Of a DNA stretch of 64,000 bases, positions 1 through 8,634 are shown in pieces. The notes beneath the pieces are model-generated. The model was not told the DNA's origin. It was given only the letters and a program-made list of their open reading frames with translations, and made no database searches. A program made the translations under genes and the position numbers. Within the stretch, counting starts at the first letter, position 1. Each line of letters begins with the position of its first letter. This DNA comes from MRBY01 sp943371005 (lineage in GTDB: Bacteria > Cyanobacteriota > Cyanobacteriia > Cyanobacteriales > MRBY01): contig CALRTB020000007.1 in assembly GCA_943371005.1 (NCBI GenBank), forward strand, positions 82,899 to 146,898. The letters run 5' to 3'.

Positions 1-218
1 TGTTCGATAAATTCTAAATGGGGCAAATGGGCTAGAGCCGTTTTCACCTCAGCGGCACGGTAGCCAACAATGGTACAAATGCGTTCCGGTTGGATCAAGT
101 CACAACTTTCAATTACCCGTTCCACGAGCGATCGCCCACCGAGGAGATGAAGCACCTTCGGGAGATCCGACTTCATCCTTGTACCTTTACCTGCTGCCAA
201 AATTGCTACCGCTACCAT
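1..218 (-). CDS. glmU: Bifunctional GlmU, N-terminal fragment (cut by window edge)
   Basis: This is the first 72 codons of a nucleotidyltransferase that runs off the left edge. The protein opens MVAVAILAAGKGTRMKSDLP and continues with KVLHLLGGRSLVERV. The LAAGxGTRMxSxxPKVLH pattern is the UTP-binding loop of the GlmU uridylyltransferase domain. GlmU makes UDP-N-acetylglucosamine from glucosamine-1-phosphate in the cytoplasm, feeding peptidoglycan and lipopolysaccharide synthesis. The start is the ATG at 218, directly in front of the nucleotide-binding strand as usual in the family. The acetyltransferase half lies outside the window, so a related single-domain sugar nucleotidyltransferase cannot be excluded, but the KVLHxLxGRSLVERV match is strongly GlmU-like. 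It is divergent from the DUF3326 gene. Confidence 0.85.
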   Translation of the reverse strand, partial: MVAVAILAAGKGTRMKSDLPKVLHLLGGRSLVERVIESCDLIQPERICTIVGYRAAEVKTALAHLPHLEFIE

Positions 219-394
219 TGCCTTTGCTGTGTTCGATTGACTGACATCGTTTCAGTGTGGAGTATATCGTATTGTTTGGGCCTTCCGGCATCGGTGCGGT
301 GGAAGATTCTTTTTTTCACCCAAAAACGCTGTGGGCTGAAGTAGTTTCCAGATTAGTGCTAAATTTCTCAAACGTTCCTTTCCAGTAAATTTCT

Positions 395-1468
395 ATGTTC
401 TTTGCCCCGACCCCAAGCCAAACGGCTCCCTATACCTCAATGTTGATTATCCCCACGGGGATCGGTGCGAAAATTGGCGGCTATGCGGGAGACGGAATTC
501 CCATCGCGCGGCTCATAGCCCAGGTGTGCGATCGCCTGATTACTCACCCTAACGTTTTAAACGGGGCACAATTGTTTTGGCCCATGGCGAATACGTTCTA
601 TGTAGAAGGTTATGGCCTCGATCAATTTGCAGCAGGAAATTGGGGCTTAAAACCGGTGCGACAAAACAAAGTAGGATTACTTCTCGATCAAGGCATTGAA
701 GCAGAATTAAAAACTCGCCATATCCAGGGGGCTGAAGCCTGTCGCGCGACTTTAGGTTTACCAGTGACAGATTATGTTGTGACGGATGCGCCATTAAATG
801 TCACCCTCAAGGTTTCCGAAACGGGGGTTAGTTGGGGCACCATCGAAAATGTGGGCAGTTTGCTGCGGGCAGCAGAAAAATTGATCACCCAAGCCAAGGT
901 AGAGGCGATCGCCGTTGTGGCTAGATTTCCCGACGATGAAGATAGCGAATTGCTCGCCCAGTATCGCCAGGGGTCTGGGGTGGATGCCCTCGCCGGTGCT
1001 GAAGCAGTCATTTCCCACCTGCTCGTGAAAAAATTTCAAATTCCTTGCGCCCATGCCCCGGCTTTGTCGCCGTTGCCCATTGAACCGGAACTTTCCCCCA
1101 AGGCCGCCGCTGAGGAATTGGGTTATACATTCTTGCCCTGTATTTTGGCGGGTTTAAGCTATGCGCCCCAATTTGTCACCAATGGCGATCGCCAATCCAG
1201 AAACATCTGGGCCGATCAAGTGGATAGCCTCGTGATCCCCGCCAGCGCCTGCGGCGGTAGTGCTGTTTTGAGTCTCGCCCAGACCCAAACATTGATCATT
1301 GCTGTAAACGAAAATGACACTGCATTAAGCATTTTTCCAGAATCCGTTGGGATTAAAGCCCGTCGGGTAGACTCATACTTGGAGGCAATTGGGGTCATCG
1401 TCGCCCACCGCGCCGGCTTAGATTTTTCGAGTCTGCGACCCACTGTGCCCTTCCTCAATGCAATCTAG
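395..1468 (+). CDS. DUF3326 domain protein
   Basis: A 357-residue soluble protein that I recognise as the DUF3326 family, common in cyanobacteria and plants and of unknown function. The hallmark is the near N-terminal LIIPTGIGAKIGGYAGDGIP stretch; further on it has conserved GSLLRAAEKL and CGGSAVLSLAQ segments. No signal peptide or membrane helix is visible. The start is the ATG at 395; a second ATG at 440 lies immediately before the conserved stretch and could be used instead. The CPBP gene follows after only 15 bp on the same strand, so the two are probably cotranscribed. No biochemical role can be read from the sequence. Confidence 0.8.
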   Translation: MFFAPTPSQTAPYTSMLIIPTGIGAKIGGYAGDGIPIARLIAQVCDRLITHPNVLNGAQLFWPMANTFYVEGYGLDQFAAGNWGLKPVRQNKVGLLLDQGIEAELKTRHIQGAEACRATLGLPVTDYVVTDAPLNVTLKVSETGVSWGTIENVGSLLRAAEKLITQAKVEAIAVVARFPDDEDSELLAQYRQGSGVDALAGAEAVISHLLVKKFQIPCAHAPALSPLPIEPELSPKAAAEELGYTFLPCILAGLSYAPQFVTNGDRQSRNIWADQVDSLVIPASACGGSAVLSLAQTQTLIIAVNENDTALSIFPESVGIKARRVDSYLEAIGVIVAHRAGLDFSSLRPTVPFLNAI

Positions 1469-1483
1469 ATTTTTATACCTATT

Positions 1484-2065
1484 GTGAATCAACCCAACCA
1501 ACCGCCTTTAGAACCGTTATCCCGCCAACAGGTGCTTCTGCTCATGGGCATTACGGCTTTGTTACTGTTTATTGTGGGAAATCTCTGGCGGTTAATCGGC
1601 AATGTGGAGTTATTGGCCTGGGAATTTTCGGGACTAGCCCTAATCCAAGGGGTGGCGATCGCCTTGGGGATCATCGGCGCGAGCAGTGTCCTCTATGCTA
1701 TCTGGGCGGAATATCGTCGCAGTGTCGATACTTATCTCGAATTTGTCCTCAAACCCCTCGCCGTGCCCGATGCCATCTGGTTGGGATTATTGCCGGGGCT
1801 GAGTGAAGAATTTTTATTTCGGGGGATCATGCTACCAGGCTTGGGTTTAGGTTGGGGGGCACTGTTTGTGTCGAGCCTGATTTTTGGCGTGCTCCACATC
1901 AGCGGCGCGCAGCAATGGTCCTATGCTGTTTGGGCGACGGTGATTGGTTTTATTCTCGGTTACAGTGCGATCACCACCGGAAATTTACTCGTGCCAGTAA
2001 TTGCCCATATCGTGACAAACTTTACCTCGAGCCTGATTTGGAAACTCCGCCACGAAGCGTCCTAG
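1484..2065 (+). CDS. CPBP family intramembrane metalloprotease
   Basis: A 193-residue membrane protein of the CPBP (Abi/CAAX-protease-like) family, which cleaves substrates inside the membrane. Motif 1 is SEEFLFRG (E108, E109, R113), motif 2 is FGVLH (H138) and motif 3 is the HIVTN segment (H175, N179); together these are the expected glutamate, arginine, histidine and asparagine residues of the active site. About four to five hydrophobic helices are evident. The start is a GTG at 1484, 15 bp after the DUF3326 stop, suggesting an operon. In bacteria such proteins take part in bacteriocin immunity or protein processing; the substrate here is unknown. Confidence 0.85.
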   Translation: MNQPNQPPLEPLSRQQVLLLMGITALLLFIVGNLWRLIGNVELLAWEFSGLALIQGVAIALGIIGASSVLYAIWAEYRRSVDTYLEFVLKPLAVPDAIWLGLLPGLSEEFLFRGIMLPGLGLGWGALFVSSLIFGVLHISGAQQWSYAVWATVIGFILGYSAITTGNLLVPVIAHIVTNFTSSLIWKLRHEAS

Positions 2066-2091
2066 CTTTAGGCAAGGGACAGAAATTTAAC

Positions 2092-2297
2092 AAAAAAAAT
2101 ACAGGACTTGCACCCGCCACGCCGTCTTACCTCAGCTTCTGACCTGGAAAATCCAGGGGGGAAGAACAGCTCTCAGCTTTCGTTTCCGAGTACAAGCTCG
2201 GTTTACTGCCGCGAGAACTTAATCGGCTTCCCAATTAGCTCAAGCATAGATCAACAAACAATATTGGTAGTCACCAACGCGGTAGGCTTGATCCTGT
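2092..2297 (-). ncRNA. Candidate structured small RNA, about 206 nt
   Basis: No protein is plausible here, but the minus strand reads like a stable RNA gene. A 6-bp closing helix joins the ends (2292-2297 with 2101-2106, ACAGGA/TCCTGT) and is followed at once by eight Ts (2099-2092), as in an intrinsic terminator. Inside are an 8-bp long-range helix with one G-U pair (2278-2285 with 2206-2213) and three hairpins: 2273-2277 with 2264-2268, 2197-2201 with 2186-2190, and 2152-2157 with 2143-2148. A promoter is possible just upstream on the minus strand: TTGCAT, 18 bp, TAAGAT. The size is near that of cyanobacterial 6S RNA, but I cannot match its sequence. It could instead be the 3' end of the neighbouring transcript. 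Confidence 0.45.
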
Positions 2298-2327
2298 TAG
2301 AGGTTATCTTAAAGGATTTTTTTATCC

Positions 2328-2894
2328 TTATGCAACCGTACAAAGTTCGGCGATCGCCACCGGACTATCCACCTTGACAGAAAGGGTCAGACGCTCCTTG
2401 GGATTATTTTGTACCCGCTCGATGGTGAAGGCTTTGTCACCGTAGATTTGAGGGAGGGCAGCAGCGAGATCCGCTTTCACGGCCGCAAATCCTTCATCGG
2501 TATTCGGGGCATGGAGACGATCATTGCTCATGTAGAAAAATTCATTGCCCTTGAGGGTAATCCCCGTTTCTTGCTCAAGCAAGCTGCCAAATTTAGCCGC
2601 CGACTGGACTAAATCGGCGATCGCCTCTGGATGGGGCTGATTTTCCACACGACTCCAGCGCCGCTGGGCATACAGACCATAGCCCCCTTGGTGCTCCATC
2701 ATGTAGTTAATTTCGTAGGTGACGAGCATAATCCCGGGTCCATCGGGTACATGGCGATAGTCCACCACATCAATGAGCGTGCCAGCAATTTTTTCATCCC
2801 GGATCCATCCCTGAAAAACCCCAATCAACGATGCCTCATCAAAACCAGGGGACATTTGGGCCGGAAATTTTACACAAAAACGTTCAATATACAC
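2328..2894 (-). CDS. Conserved hypothetical protein, 188 residues
   Basis: I do not recognise a named family. The product is soluble and acidic with no signal peptide or membrane segment. It opens MYIERFCVKFPAQMSPGF and has a well-structured composition with mixed strands and helices (for example WIRDEKIAGTLIDVVDYRHV and LVTYEINYMMEHQGGYGLY). The start is the ATG at 2894. It lies downstream of the nitrite/sulfite reductase gene on the same strand but with a 146-bp gap, so cotranscription is uncertain. The end of the gene overlaps the putative promoter of the candidate small RNA at 2092-2297. The codon use and the HIP1 sites inside match the neighbouring core genes, supporting a real gene. Confidence 0.7.
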   Translation of the reverse strand: MYIERFCVKFPAQMSPGFDEASLIGVFQGWIRDEKIAGTLIDVVDYRHVPDGPGIMLVTYEINYMMEHQGGYGLYAQRRWSRVENQPHPEAIADLVQSAAKFGSLLEQETGITLKGNEFFYMSNDRLHAPNTDEGFAAVKADLAAALPQIYGDKAFTIERVQNNPKERLTLSVKVDSPVAIAELCTVA

Positions 2895-3040
2895 GAGCTT
2901 TTTTACTTTAAGTGACGACTGAGAAACTTAGACAATAACTGTTTCGAGCAACATTAAAACAGATCAAGGCTGACATAAATGGGGTGAGCAACCCTGCCCA
3001 CCCGATTTCGTCCGAGGAACCTAACGCAGCATTTCGCTGT

Positions 3041-5368
3041 TTAGTTGGTTCCAAATCCTTGCTTCAGGAGCCATTGCTTAAAGCTCACCGGACTGGTGAT
3101 CCCCGCCTCGATCATCCGACCATTGCAAGCATGGGCCGCTTCAATAAAGAGACGAGATTCTTCCACTAGGCGCTGGGACTGTTCAAGGCTTGCGGCTTTG
3201 TCTTTGTGCTTCAGAGCCGAAAAGAAAAACTGGGCAAATTTCCCCTTCGCAAAGGGATCAAAGAACAGTTCCGTATCGTAGAAATACTTGCGGAACTCAG
3301 CACTGACTACTGCAGGATCATCACTGATATCGATATTTTGGAATTTCAACAGGGCTTGGGCGGCACTGACCATGGCGGCGATCGCCTTATCTGCGGCCAG
3401 TTGAACGTCCCCATTTTGTGGATTATCCAATAACACCGTCGCATCAAAGTGGAGACTTTCCGCGTCAGCCATACTAAAGTCCGTGAGGGTAACTACTTCC
3501 CCCGCACATTCACCGACCCCAATATCCCCAAGGGTAAATTCGCGGGTATCCGCCCAATCGGAATAGAAAGAGGGATCTTCTTCGTAGCTGGGGACTTCCG
3601 TGAAGGGCTGGAGCCGCTCCTTCATTTCCTTACGGCCAATGCGGTTGAAAAATTCCGTAAATTTCTCATTTTCCAGGCGTTCCTGCATGAAGGTATCAAT
3701 GAGAAACTCCACCACATCAGGAATGCGCTTCGAGGGCAAAACCCCCATGGATTTACCGTAGGTGGAAGCATTATTCGCCCATTCTCCCCCCAGTACCAGG
3801 TTAAAGTGGGGCACCCGTCGCCGTTGCACCTGACGACTAGAACCATAGAAACCAATTTCCGCCACCATGTGCTGGGAGCAGGAGTTGAAACAACCACTGA
3901 TCTTGACACGGATATCTTTGACTGCCTGGTCATACTGCCAGCCTTTGAGGGCCATGCGCCGGCGCAATTCTCCGGCTAAACCACGGGAACTACCGATCCC
4001 CAATTTGCAGGTATCTGTACCGGGGCAAGCGGTAATGTCAATGATCGAATGGGCGCCACCACTGTGGAGGTTAATCGCTTTGAGATCCGCATAGAGGGCG
4101 GGTAGATCTGCTTCATGTACCCAACGGATCAAGATATTTTGCTCAACAGTCGTCCGTACTGTGTCATTGGTATATTTGCGGACGATATCGGCCAAACCCC
4201 GGAACTGGGGTGAAGTGGCATCCCCTAGGGGCAAAGAAACCGCAACGGTATAGAAGCCCGGTTGCCGTTGGGGATAAAGGTTTGTGGTTTTCCACTGGGT
4301 GAATTCTTCGCCATGGTCGAAGGCTTGATCCGCAGCGACGGGGGCTGGTTTGCCTTTTTCTTCGTAGGTCGTCAGGCGATCAACCCAAGCTGTCCAACCG
4401 GGATCGGGTTCGAGGATCGCCCGTTCTTCGGTAACCAGACGCTTAAATTCTTCTAGGCCGAGCTTTTGGACGAGGAATTTAATCCGGGCTTTGTTGCGGT
4501 TTTTCTTTTCCCCAAGGCGGGCAAAGACCCGGAAAATGGCCTGGGAGAGGGGAAAAATTTCCTCAAGGGGCACAAAATCTTCAAAGAGCTTGGCGAGGAA
4601 CGGTACAGAACCTAAGCCGCCACCGACATAAACTTTGAACCCTTTGACAATTTCACCATCAATTTCTTTGGTTTTGGCGATAAAGCCAAGGTCATGCATG
4701 GAAGTAAGACCACAGGGGTGATCTTCACAACCAGAAAAGGCGATCTTTAGTTTGCGGCCAAAATCCTGGATATCCCGGTGACCAAGGAAAAAGTCCGTGA
4801 GCTCTTGGGCATGGCCTGTAACATCAAAGACTTCGTCGTGGCAAACACCAGCGAGGGGGCAAGCGGTGACGTTACGCACGGAGTTACCACAGGCTTCCCG
4901 TACAGTGATGCCCACTGCCGCCAAACGACGGTGCATATCCGGGACATTATCGAGGGAAATGAAGTGGAGTTGGATGTCCTGGCGGGTGGTGATGTGGAGA
5001 ATGTTGTCGGAGTATTCTTCGCAAATATCAGCAAGCACATCCATTTGTTCGGCGGTCATCCCCCCATAGGGAATTTTGATCCGCTGCATCCCTGGGGCCT
5101 GCCATTTGGTATCGGGGCCTTTGGTGAGTTCTGTTTTTGGAAAAGGAATTGCTTTGGCTTTGACCCCATCATTCCGGAAGCCGTTATCGTAACGCTGACC
5201 ATAGGCTCCCCGACGAAGACGCAGTTCGGCAAAAACTTTTTCGTCGAGTTTGTCCTGGCAGCGGAGGGCCATTTGGTTTTCAAAGGTGTCAATTTCTTCG
5301 GCCATCTGGGGCGGAATGCGATCGCCAAGGACCTCTTTCCAAGTTTTGGGAGTTGTCGTCGTGGTCAT
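3041..5368 (-). CDS. Siroheme nitrite/sulfite reductase with C-terminal helical extension
   Basis: A 775-residue siroheme/4Fe-4S reductase of the ferredoxin-type nitrite/sulfite reductase superfamily, which catalyses a six-electron reduction of nitrite or sulfite in the cytoplasm. The two-fold repeated ferrodoxin-like halves are clear: ITTRQDIQLHF and RNVTACPLAGVC in the first, TTVEQNILIRW in the second. The cluster ligands are CPGTDTC (C-x5-C) followed by SGCFNSC (C-x3-C), and the anion-binding basic segment is GRKLKIAF. About 130 extra residues after the reductase core form a mainly helical domain (AAQALLKFQNIDIS, FAQFFFSALKH) that reminds me of the HEPN-like tail on some Bacteroidetes reductases. 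Cyanobacterial NirA (about 510 residues) and Sir (about 630) are shorter, so I do not assign either symbol. Substrate is undecided from sequence. Confidence 0.8.
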   Translation of the reverse strand: MTTTTTPKTWKEVLGDRIPPQMAEEIDTFENQMALRCQDKLDEKVFAELRLRRGAYGQRYDNGFRNDGVKAKAIPFPKTELTKGPDTKWQAPGMQRIKIPYGGMTAEQMDVLADICEEYSDNILHITTRQDIQLHFISLDNVPDMHRRLAAVGITVREACGNSVRNVTACPLAGVCHDEVFDVTGHAQELTDFFLGHRDIQDFGRKLKIAFSGCEDHPCGLTSMHDLGFIAKTKEIDGEIVKGFKVYVGGGLGSVPFLAKLFEDFVPLEEIFPLSQAIFRVFARLGEKKNRNKARIKFLVQKLGLEEFKRLVTEERAILEPDPGWTAWVDRLTTYEEKGKPAPVAADQAFDHGEEFTQWKTTNLYPQRQPGFYTVAVSLPLGDATSPQFRGLADIVRKYTNDTVRTTVEQNILIRWVHEADLPALYADLKAINLHSGGAHSIIDITACPGTDTCKLGIGSSRGLAGELRRRMALKGWQYDQAVKDIRVKISGCFNSCSQHMVAEIGFYGSSRQVQRRRVPHFNLVLGGEWANNASTYGKSMGVLPSKRIPDVVEFLIDTFMQERLENEKFTEFFNRIGRKEMKERLQPFTEVPSYEEDPSFYSDWADTREFTLGDIGVGECAGEVVTLTDFSMADAESLHFDATVLLDNPQNGDVQLAADKAIAAMVSAAQALLKFQNIDISDDPAVVSAEFRKYFYDTELFFDPFAKGKFAQFFFSALKHKDKAASLEQSQRLVEESRLFIEAAHACNGRMIEAGITSPVSFKQWLLKQGFGTN

Positions 5369-5450
5369 AGGGTGTTCTTCTTCTGTAGGAGCTAATTCGG
5401 ATTGGCCTGGAATGGTTTAAGGGTCAGGCCCGCAATATCGATAAAAAATT

Positions 5451-5520
5451 ACTCGGATGTACTATGGTGACACAAAATTTCGGTGATCCGAGCAAGTCCG
5501 ATAAAATCTGTAATTTTGTG
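5451..5520. promoter_or_regulatory. Two interleaved inverted repeats upstream of the reductase gene
   Basis: In the 160 bp between the RND gene and the reductase start, CTCGGAT (5452-5458) pairs with ATCCGAG (5486-5492), and CACAAAATT (5471-5479) pairs with AATTTTGTG (5512-5520). The arms interleave, so both hairpins cannot form together. They could be regulator binding sites for the reductase gene or mutually exclusive RNA structures. No known regulator consensus was matched. Confidence 0.35.
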
Positions 5521-5528
5521 GAAAGAAA

Positions 5529-8500
5529 TCACAGGGGCGCAGATTGGGCATTTTGAAAAGGTTTAACGAGCCAGCGGACAAATCGATAAATGTAGGTAAA
5601 AATCACAGGCACCACAATCAGGGTTAAAACGGTGGAGGTACTAAATCCCCCAATCACGGCGATCGCCATCGGACTCCGGGTAGCACCGTCAGCTCCCAAC
5701 TCCAAGGCAATGGGCAACATCCCGGCAATGGTCGAGAGGGAGGTCATACAAATGGGGCGTAACCGGGAAACCCCAGCTTCGATGAGGGCTTTTTTCAGGG
5801 TTTTGCCTTCCCGTAGACCAGAGAGGGTGAAGTCCACCAACAAAATCGCATTTTTGGTCACCAATCCCATCAGTAGCACAATCCCAATGAGGGCGAATAA
5901 ACCCAGTTCCTTTTGGGTAATCATCAGCCCCAACAAAGCGCCACCAATGGAGAGGGGTAAGGCGGTCAAAATGCCCAAGGGATAAAGGAAGTTGTTGTAG
6001 AGCAGCACCAGAATTGCATAGATGCACAGGACAGCGGCCCCCAACGCCGTGAGGAAGCGGCTAAAAATATCACGCATAATTTCTGCATCGCCAGCGGGTT
6101 CAATGGTGACCCCAGGGGGTAAGGGGCTCATCACGGGCAAGGCATTCACGGCGGCAAAGGCATCTCCTAAAGAGGTTCCTTCTAGATTGGCGCCCACTTC
6201 CACTTGACGGAAGCGATTGAAGCGGTCAATCTGGGCCGAACCACTGCCGAGTTTTAATTCAGCCACGGCGGCTAAGGGAACTAATTCACCGGTGTTACTT
6301 GGTACTTGGAGATTTTTGAGGGTTTCAATGTTGCTGCGTTGATCGGGATCGAGTTGAACGCGGATCGGAATTTGGCGATCGCTCAAATTAAATTTAGGCA
6401 AATTGAAATCGTTATCACCAATTAACGCCAGGGAAGCGGTGCGGGAAATGGCCGCCACAGAAACACCAAGGTCAGCGGCCCGTTGGGGATCAGGCTGAAT
6501 AATCAGTTCGGGTTTAACCAAGCTCGCACTGGAGGAGATGTCCACTAACCCAGGCACACTACCCATTTGTTGCTCTAGGGTTGTGGCTGTTTCCAAGAGT
6601 AGCGGGGCATTTTCACTTTTGAGCACAATGGAGAGATCTTTAGAATTCCCTGTCCCGCCCGTACTCCGGAAAGACACCCTTGCTCCCGGAATGGTTTGGA
6701 AATCACGCCGCAGGGTTTGTTCAAACTCCGCCTGGGAAACTCGTTCTGCCTGGGGCACAAGGTTGACATAAATGGTGCCACTGTTGACACTGGTCGCCGT
6801 TGCCAAAACACTACTCACAGCGGCATTGGCCTGGAGGCGATCGCTCACCTCAGTCATTACCCGCTCACTATCGGCCAAGGTTGCACCGGGGGGCAGATCA
6901 AAGGCGATTGTACTAATCCCCGTATCGCCGCTGGCAAATAAGCCCTTCGGAATGAAAGGTACCAACTGGAGGCTGCCAATAAAAAAGACCAGGGCAATGA
7001 GGAGAGTTGTTAGACGATGGCGCAGCGCCCAGCCGAGCAGATTCCGGTAAAAACCCGGTTGTTTTTGGCTATTAAAGGCCCCTAGTTTTGACTTCAATAG
7101 GTAGGCACTCAGCATCGGGGTCATGGTGGTGGCCACAAGGGTCGAGAACATCGTTGAGACGGCGACGGTGACCCCAAAGGGCTGGAAAAATTGCCCCGGC
7201 ACGCCCCCCATAAAGGCCACAGGCAGAAAGACAGCCACGATGGTTGCAGTTGTTGCCACCACGGCGAGGCCAATCTCCCGGGCGCCATCAATGGCAGCCT
7301 GGAAAGGTCTTTTACCCATTTGCAGGTGTTGGTCAATATTTTCAATCATGCAGATGGCATCATCGACCAAGTTCCCGATCGCCAGGGCCAAAGCGAGGAG
7401 AGTCATCCCGTTGAGGGTATAGTCGAGGGCCTGCATCACAAAGAAAGTCGGCACAATGGAGAGGGGCAAGGCGGCGGCGGTGATTAGGGTCGCACGCCAG
7501 TCCTTGAGGAAAAAGCCCACGGTGATCACCGTTAGAATACAGCCAGCCCAGAGGGCCATAATGGTGCCGTCGTAGGAGGCTTGGATTTCTGCGGCGCGGG
7601 TAAAGATTAAATCAAAACGGAGATCCTCTGGGAGGGTGGTTTGCAACTCGGCGATCGCCTCCCGAATACCTTGATCAACCCCAACAACGGTACTCCCCGG
7701 ACTCCGGAGTACTGAAAATGCCACCACCGGCTCATTGTTGAGGGTCGCCGCCACCCTGGGTTCCCGGAAGCTATCCTCTACACGGCCCAGATTTTCTAGG
7801 GGCACGAGATCTCCGTTGGGCAAGGTGATCGGGTATTGTTGCAACTCTTGAATGTTTTCTGCACTGCCGAGGGTGCGGACGTTTTGCTCATTGCCCCCCA
7901 GTTCGAGGCGGCCCCCGGGACGGTTGAGATTAAACTGGGCAATCTGGTCATTCACCTGGGTTGCGGTGATCCCCAAGCCCTGTAACAAATCAGGATCAAG
8001 ATCGACGCGAATCTCCCGGTCAACACCCCCCAATCGCTGAATTTCGGCCACCCCTTCTACGTTTGTGAGTTCTCGGCCAATGCGACGGTCAATGAGATCA
8101 CTGAGTTCTTCGACGGTGCGCTCCTCAGAAGAGAGGGCATAGGTCATGACTGCCCCCCCAGCAAAATCGAGTTTTTGGACAATGGGATCGGTGATGTCCT
8201 GGGGCAAGGATGAGCGAATTTGGGCGATCGCATTGCGCACATCATTGGTCGCCTGGTCGGTGTCGGTGCCTAATTCGAAATTCACGACCGTCTGGGAATT
8301 GCCATCGGTCACGGTGGAGGTGATTTGGTCAATATTGGCGAGGCTGGCGACGGAATCTTCGATTTTTTTGGTGATTTCCGTTTCAATCTCTTCTGGAGCC
8401 GCCCCTGGCTGGCTTACACTCACTGTTACGGCGGAAATATCGATGTTTGGTGTGTTATCGATGCCAAGGTTTAAAAATGAATAGATCCCCACGATGGTCA

Positions 8501-8567
8501 TAATCATGAAGGCCACGAGGGTCGGCACTGGATTTTTGATGGACCAGGCAGAGAGGTGAAAGGACAT
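5529..8567 (-). CDS. RND-family efflux transporter inner-membrane subunit (AcrB-like)
   Basis: A 1012-residue inner-membrane pump of the resistance-nodulation-division superfamily, usual length for the HAE1/AcrB-type group. The first helix follows MSFHLSAWSIKNPVPT, and a large periplasmic loop comes after it. The proton-relay aspartate pair lies in the fourth helix (IGNLVDDAICMIEN), and the second half repeats the topology (LMGLVTKNAILLVDF carries the conserved lysine region). It would drive export of drugs, lipids or metals using the proton gradient. No membrane-fusion subunit or TolC-like outer-membrane gene is adjacent, so the partner proteins must be encoded elsewhere. Substrate is unknown. 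It lies upstream of the reductase gene on the same strand but with a 160-bp gap containing paired repeats. Confidence 0.93.
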   Translation of the reverse strand: MSFHLSAWSIKNPVPTLVAFMIMTIVGIYSFLNLGIDNTPNIDISAVTVSVSQPGAAPEEIETEITKKIEDSVASLANIDQITSTVTDGNSQTVVNFELGTDTDQATNDVRNAIAQIRSSLPQDITDPIVQKLDFAGGAVMTYALSSEERTVEELSDLIDRRIGRELTNVEGVAEIQRLGGVDREIRVDLDPDLLQGLGITATQVNDQIAQFNLNRPGGRLELGGNEQNVRTLGSAENIQELQQYPITLPNGDLVPLENLGRVEDSFREPRVAATLNNEPVVAFSVLRSPGSTVVGVDQGIREAIAELQTTLPEDLRFDLIFTRAAEIQASYDGTIMALWAGCILTVITVGFFLKDWRATLITAAALPLSIVPTFFVMQALDYTLNGMTLLALALAIGNLVDDAICMIENIDQHLQMGKRPFQAAIDGAREIGLAVVATTATIVAVFLPVAFMGGVPGQFFQPFGVTVAVSTMFSTLVATTMTPMLSAYLLKSKLGAFNSQKQPGFYRNLLGWALRHRLTTLLIALVFFIGSLQLVPFIPKGLFASGDTGISTIAFDLPPGATLADSERVMTEVSDRLQANAAVSSVLATATSVNSGTIYVNLVPQAERVSQAEFEQTLRRDFQTIPGARVSFRSTGGTGNSKDLSIVLKSENAPLLLETATTLEQQMGSVPGLVDISSSASLVKPELIIQPDPQRAADLGVSVAAISRTASLALIGDNDFNLPKFNLSDRQIPIRVQLDPDQRSNIETLKNLQVPSNTGELVPLAAVAELKLGSGSAQIDRFNRFRQVEVGANLEGTSLGDAFAAVNALPVMSPLPPGVTIEPAGDAEIMRDIFSRFLTALGAAVLCIYAILVLLYNNFLYPLGILTALPLSIGGALLGLMITQKELGLFALIGIVLLMGLVTKNAILLVDFTLSGLREGKTLKKALIEAGVSRLRPICMTSLSTIAGMLPIALELGADGATRSPMAIAVIGGFSTSTVLTLIVVPVIFTYIYRFVRWLVKPFQNAQSAPL

Positions 8568-8634
8568 ACCAGGGGCAACTGTTGCGATTTGTTACGGTTT
8601 CTATTCTAGGCACAGTTGTCGGAAATATGGGGGG

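Noticed and set aside
2092..2130. GGTGCAAGTCC on the minus strand, resembling a cobalamin riboswitch box
   Set aside because: The required CCCGCxACTG partner box is missing on that strand and no B12-related gene lies downstream.
4778..5395. 205-codon open frame antisense to the reductase gene
   Set aside because: It lies entirely over a gene with strong family motifs and its composition is a mirror of that gene.
5459..5475. NtcA-like site (GTA-N8-TAC) upstream of the reductase
   Set aside because: Only one half of the consensus is present on either strand.
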